Shown here: one piece after another, positions 28,784 to 32,694 of the stretch
Numbering within the stretch: position 1 is the first letter of the stretch
How the letters are laid out: the number at the start of each line of letters is the position of its first letter
DNA from: Rubrobacter sp.
GTDB lineage: Bacteria > Actinomycetota > Rubrobacteria > Rubrobacterales > Rubrobacteraceae
NCBI GenBank assembly: GCA_016781705.1
Contig: JADDPV010000167.1
Coordinates: 1 to 32,694 of the forward strand
Direction: 5' to 3'
Length of the DNA stretch: 32,694 nt
Position numbers and translations under genes: made by a program
The notes under the pieces: generated by a model
Told to the model about the DNA's origin: nothing
The model's input: the letters and a program-made list of their open reading frames with translations, nothing else
Databases searched by the model: none

Positions 28784-30510
28784 CCTCGTTGCGGGACGGC
28801 GGCGCCCATTTGGGCGAGTACGGACCGGCCGTGGAGGGCGCCCTGGCCGAGCTGGGTGACGAGCGGGTGGTGGAGCGGATGTGGGAGGGCGACCACACCG
28901 TGTGGGGCCCCGAGCCCGAGGAGATAGCGAATCGCCTGGGGTGGTTGAGGAGCCCGCAGGACACGCAAGAGGCGCTGCCGGAGATACGGGCCCTCGCCGA
29001 GGCGGTGCGCGACGAGGGGGTAGAGCGTGTGCTGCTGTTAGGCATGGGAGGATCCAGCCTGGCGCCGGAGACGTTCGCGCTCTCTTTGGGCTCCGCGCAG
29101 GGCTACCCGGACCTGGCGGTGCTGGACAGCACCGCCCCCGAGGCCGTGCTCGGCCGCGCCGAGGGGCTGGACCTCTCGCGCACCTTGTTCGTGGTCTCCA
29201 CCAAGTCGGGCGGTACGGTGGAGACGCTCTCGTTCTTCAGGTACTTCTACAACCTCGTGGTGGAGGCGGTGGGCGCGGAGCGGGCCGGGTCGCGCTTCGT
29301 CGCGATCACGGACCCCGGCAGCGGGCTCGCGGACACGGCCGAGGAGTACGGCTTCCGCGCCACTTTCTTGAACGAGCCGAGCATCGGGGGCCGCTACTCG
29401 GCACTCTCGCTCTTCGGGATCGTCCCGGCGGCGCTGATCGGGGCGGACGTTTCCAAACTCCTTGGGCGCGCGCGGGCCGCCGCCAGCGAGTGCGGGCCGG
29501 GATCCGGCCCCGAGCAGAACCCCGGCGCTTGGCTGGGCGCCGTGATGGGGGAGCTCGCCCGCAACCACGGGCGCGACAAGCTGACGCTGCTGACCTCGCC
29601 CTCCCTCGCGCCGTTCGGCCCGTGGGCGGAGCAGCTCGTGGCCGAGAGCACCGGCAAGGACGGGACGGGCATCCTGCCGGTGGCCGGGGAGCCCGAAGGG
29701 CCACCGGAGGCCTACGGCGACGACCGGCTCTTCGTGGTCATGAGGCTCGAGGGCGAGGAGGACGCCGGGCAGGACGAGCTACTCGAGGGGCTGCGGGGCC
29801 TGGGGCACCCGGTGGTGGAGATCTGGCTCGAGGACGCCCACGACCTGGGTGGGGAGATGTTCCGGTGGGAGGTGGCGACGGCGATCGCCGGGTGGAGGCT
29901 CGGGATCAACCCGTTCGACCAGCCGAACGTCGAGTCGGCCAAGGCGCAGGCCAGGAAGATGGTCGCCGAGTACCGGGAGAAGGGCGTGCTACCCGAGCCC
30001 GAGCCCACGGCAGAGGAGGACGGCATCGTCGTCTACTACACCCCCGCCGAGGGTGAGGCCGCGAGCGTGAAGGGGGCACTGGAGGGCTTCTTCGCGCGGG
30101 CCCGCCCCGGCGACTACGCGTCGCTGCAGGCCTACCTGCCGCCGTCGGAGGAGACCACGCAGGCTCTGCAGCGGCTGCGTGTCCGTCTGAGGGACCGGCT
30201 GAGGGTCGCCACGACTCTGGGTTACGGGCCGCGCTTCTTGCACTCGACGGGGCAGCTGCACAAGGGCGACGCGGGGAGGGGATTGTTCGTGCAGATCACG
30301 GCCGACCACGGGCGCGACGCGCCGATCCCGGACGAGGCGGGGGCGCCGGGGTCGTCGTTGAGCTTCGGGGTGCTGTTGGACGCGCAGGCGTTGGGGGATC
30401 GGCAGGCGCTGTTGGAGGCGGGGCGGCGGGTGATCCGGTTCCACCTGTCATCCGGCGGCGGGACGAAGGAGGGGATCGGGAGGCTCGCGGAGGAGGAGGC
30501 GGTCTCTTGA
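28780..30510 (+). CDS. pgi: Glucose-6-phosphate isomerase-like protein (the type fused to transaldolase in TalPgi enzymes)
   Basis: VLLLGMGGSSLAPETFAL, VVSTKSGGTVETLSFFRYF, GGRYSALSLFGIVPAAL, GINPFDQPNVESAK. Confidence 0.9.
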   Translation: MTSLRDGGAHLGEYGPAVEGALAELGDERVVERMWEGDHTVWGPEPEEIANRLGWLRSPQDTQEALPEIRALAEAVRDEGVERVLLLGMGGSSLAPETFALSLGSAQGYPDLAVLDSTAPEAVLGRAEGLDLSRTLFVVSTKSGGTVETLSFFRYFYNLVVEAVGAERAGSRFVAITDPGSGLADTAEEYGFRATFLNEPSIGGRYSALSLFGIVPAALIGADVSKLLGRARAAASECGPGSGPEQNPGAWLGAVMGELARNHGRDKLTLLTSPSLAPFGPWAEQLVAESTGKDGTGILPVAGEPEGPPEAYGDDRLFVVMRLEGEEDAGQDELLEGLRGLGHPVVEIWLEDAHDLGGEMFRWEVATAIAGWRLGINPFDQPNVESAKAQARKMVAEYREKGVLPEPEPTAEEDGIVVYYTPAEGEAASVKGALEGFFARARPGDYASLQAYLPPSEETTQALQRLRVRLRDRLRVATTLGYGPRFLHSTGQLHKGDAGRGLFVQITADHGRDAPIPDEAGAPGSSLSFGVLLDAQALGDRQALLEAGRRVIRFHLSSGGGTKEGIGRLAEEEAVS

Positions 30511-31349
30511 CGGCTTCCGGGGCCAGAAAAGTATCGGAGCTCCCGAACGCGATGGAGCAGAAGGAGGAGTTGAAGGGGCGCTTGGAGGGCAAGCGCCTGG
30601 CCGTGTTCCTGGACTACGATGGGACCCTCACGCCGATAGTAGACCGGCCGCAGGATGCTGTCATCTCCGATAGGATGCAGCGGGCCGTGCGGGACCTCGC
30701 GGAGCGGTGCGTGGTGTGCGTGGTGAGCGGTCGCGACCGCAAGGTGGTTCAGGAGCTCATGGGCCTCGACAACCTCGTCGTCGCGGGGAGCCATGGCTTC
30801 GACATCTGGAGCCCGGACGAGGGTGCCATCCAGCGCGAGATGGGGGGCGAGTTCGGGGAGGTGCTCGACGAGGTTAAGGCGCGTCTCGCCAGGGAGGTCG
30901 AGCCTATAGAGGGTTCCCTGGTCGAACCCAAGAGTGCGTCGGTCGCCGTCCACTACCGGCTCGTCTCCGAGGATGAGAGGCCGAAGATCAGGGCGGTGGT
31001 GGAGGCCCTTCTCCAGGAGCACCCCGACGAGCTGAAGGTGACGCCCGGCAAGATGGTCTACGAGCTGCAGCCGAAGGTGGACTGGGACAAGGGAAAGGCC
31101 GTCCTCTACTTGCTGGAGGCCCTCGACCTGGAGGGTGACGACGTGGCCCCCATGTACCTCGGCGACGACGTCACCGACGAGCACGCCTTCGAGGCGCTCA
31201 AAGAAGAGGAGTCGGTCGCGGGCCGGGGGACCGGAGTGTTCGTGGGCCGCGCGGATGACCCTGAGGTGGCCGGGCGCGCGACCTCCGCCGATTACGTACT
31301 CGATTCCGTCGAGCAGGTGGAGGAGTTTCTGGATGCGCTCGCGCGCTGA
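30507..31349 (+). CDS. otsB: Trehalose-6-phosphate phosphatase
   Basis: LAVFLDYDGTLTPIVDRPQDA, VVSGRDRKVVQELMGLDNLVVAGSHGFDI, YLGDDVTDEHAFEAL. Confidence 0.94.
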   Translation: MTASGARKVSELPNAMEQKEELKGRLEGKRLAVFLDYDGTLTPIVDRPQDAVISDRMQRAVRDLAERCVVCVVSGRDRKVVQELMGLDNLVVAGSHGFDIWSPDEGAIQREMGGEFGEVLDEVKARLAREVEPIEGSLVEPKSASVAVHYRLVSEDERPKIRAVVEALLQEHPDELKVTPGKMVYELQPKVDWDKGKAVLYLLEALDLEGDDVAPMYLGDDVTDEHAFEALKEEESVAGRGTGVFVGRADDPEVAGRATSADYVLDSVEQVEEFLDALAR

Positions 31350-31394
31350 GGGTTCCGGCCTGAATGTGGTCGTCGAAGAAGAAGGGGGATCTCC

Positions 31395-31631
31395 ATGCGG
31401 GAAGCAGCCACGACGCACTCCCGGTCGGGGGACGTGGGCTGCGAGGAGCTGGGTGAGATGGGGCTCATAGAGACCGGCGGGTGCTGCGAGCGGTGCCACG
31501 CCGCCGACGGTTTCGCCCTCTATGGGATCGGGTCTTTCGGGCCGTGCCGCCAGGTCCTCGCCGACGGCAGGGTGGCTCTCGTCTGCTGCACCGCGAGGAA
31601 GAGGTTGGTTCGCGGGAGCGTCGAGACGTGA
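31395..31631 (+). CDS. Small Cys-rich hypothetical protein
   Basis: 78-aa ATG ORF with upstream GAAGGGGGA; GGCCERCHAADG...GPCRQ...LVCCTARKR. Confidence 0.55.
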   Translation: MREAATTHSRSGDVGCEELGEMGLIETGGCCERCHAADGFALYGIGSFGPCRQVLADGRVALVCCTARKRLVRGSVET

Positions 31632-31644
31632 GGGGGTTCGTAGA

Positions 31645-32694
31645 TTGAAGAAGAATTGGACGCTGACCTACAACGGTTTCGATCCCGCGCAGGAGCGGTT
31701 GCGCGAGGCTTTGACCTCGACCGGCAACGGCTACTTCTGCACGCGGGGGTCGTTCTCGTGGACCGAGGCCGACGCCGTTCACTACCCCGGTACGTACATG
31801 CACGGTGGCTACAATCGGGAGACCACGATCATGGCCGGTGTGCCGGTGCTCAACGAGGACCTGGTCAACCTCCCGAACTGGCTCCTGCTGGCTTTGCGCA
31901 TCGAGGGCGAGCCCGTCAGGATGGATAGTATCGAGGTCCTCTCCTACCGGCACGAGCTCGACCTCAGGGGCGCCGTGCTCGAGCGCAACCTGGCATTCCG
32001 CGACCGGGCGGGCCGCGAGACCACGATACGGACCTGCCGCTTCGTCAGCATGGCCGACATGCACCAGGCGGCGATGGAGTGGACGATCACCGCCGAGAAC
32101 TGGTCCGGGAAGATGGAGATGGTGTCGGCACTCGACGGCCGGGTGCTCAACCGGGGCGTCGCCCGCTACCAGGCGCTGGAAGGACGCCACCTCAACCCGG
32201 CCTCGACCAACGCGCCGCTGTCCGACGTGATCGGCCTGCGGGCACGCACCCGCCAGTCGCGTATCTACGTCGCCGAGGCCGCCCGCACCCGCGTCTGCGA
32301 CGCCGAAGGAGCTGAACTGCCGGGGTTGAACCGTAACCTCTACCAGATGGAGGACTACATCCACCAGGTGATCTCCTTCCACGTCGAGGAGAAGGTCGCG
32401 GTGCGTGTCGAGAAGATGGTGGCCTTCTACACCTCGCGCGACCGCGCCATAAACGAGCCGCTGGTGAACGCCGAGAAGGCCGTCATCCGTTTCGGGACGT
32501 TCGAGGAGGCCCGCGCGCGCCACGAGAGGTCATGGGAGGCCCTGTGGGGCGCCTGCGACGTGCGCGTGCCCGGGGATGATAGGGTGCAACTCCTGCTCCG
32601 GCTGCACATCTACCATATCCTGCAGGTCTGCTCTCCGCACACCGCCGACCTCGATGCCGGGGTGCCGGCGCGCGGCCTCAACGGCGAGGCCTAC
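31645..32694 (+). CDS. Glycoside hydrolase family 65 protein (trehalose/kojibiose/maltose phosphorylase-type), partial at 3' end
   Basis: TTG at 31645 opens a frame with no stop to the window end (absent from the ORF track): LKKNWTLTYNGFDPAQERLREALTSTGNGYFCTRGSF...GTYMHGGYNRETTIMAG...VPARGLNGEAY, typical GH65 motifs. Confidence 0.92.
   Translation, partial: MKKNWTLTYNGFDPAQERLREALTSTGNGYFCTRGSFSWTEADAVHYPGTYMHGGYNRETTIMAGVPVLNEDLVNLPNWLLLALRIEGEPVRMDSIEVLSYRHELDLRGAVLERNLAFRDRAGRETTIRTCRFVSMADMHQAAMEWTITAENWSGKMEMVSALDGRVLNRGVARYQALEGRHLNPASTNAPLSDVIGLRARTRQSRIYVAEAARTRVCDAEGAELPGLNRNLYQMEDYIHQVISFHVEEKVAVRVEKMVAFYTSRDRAINEPLVNAEKAVIRFGTFEEARARHERSWEALWGACDVRVPGDDRVQLLLRLHIYHILQVCSPHTADLDAGVPARGLNGEAY

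Noticed and set aside
1-32694. CRISPR arrays, tRNA/rRNA genes, transposons, prophage or defence islands
   Set aside because: No regularly spaced repeats, cloverleaf or rRNA sequences, transposases, integrases or terminal inverted repeats were recognised.

Overview
The window is a GC-rich, almost fully coding stretch. All confident genes are on the + strand. Gene order and a high share of TTG starts suggest an actinobacterium, probably Rubrobacter-like (inference, not tested). It carries a translation/RNA-decay/DNA-repair housekeeping supercluster: rimP-nusA-infB-ylxP-rbfA-nrnA-truB-ribF-rpsO-pnp-M16 peptidase-rnj-ftsK-HTH/DUF4115-recA-recX-rny-GHKL ATPase-miaB-miaA-hflX-RibD_C. A carbohydrate section follows: tkt-tal-[decayed HAD remnant]-pgi-otsB-small Cys-rich ORF-GH65 (runs off the 3' end; missing from the ORF track because it has no stop). 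No tRNA, rRNA, CRISPR array or mobile element was recognised, and I see no clearly new multi-gene system. The items most worth a second look are: (1) an identical 9-mer CATAATACA at three intragenic sites where local strand composition flips from C-rich to G-rich; (2) a perfect 21-bp hairpin without a U-tract in front of RNase J, plus a hairpin/U-tract in front of RNase Y; (3) an uncharacterised GHKL ATPase between rny and miaB; (4) a beta-PGM-like HAD remnant without its catalytic motif, still overlapping pgi by ATGA; (5) a truB whose conserved N-terminus lies upstream of any canonical start codon; (6) a Cys-rich C-terminal tail on NusA; (7) a terminator-like hairpin in the rimP-nusA leader.
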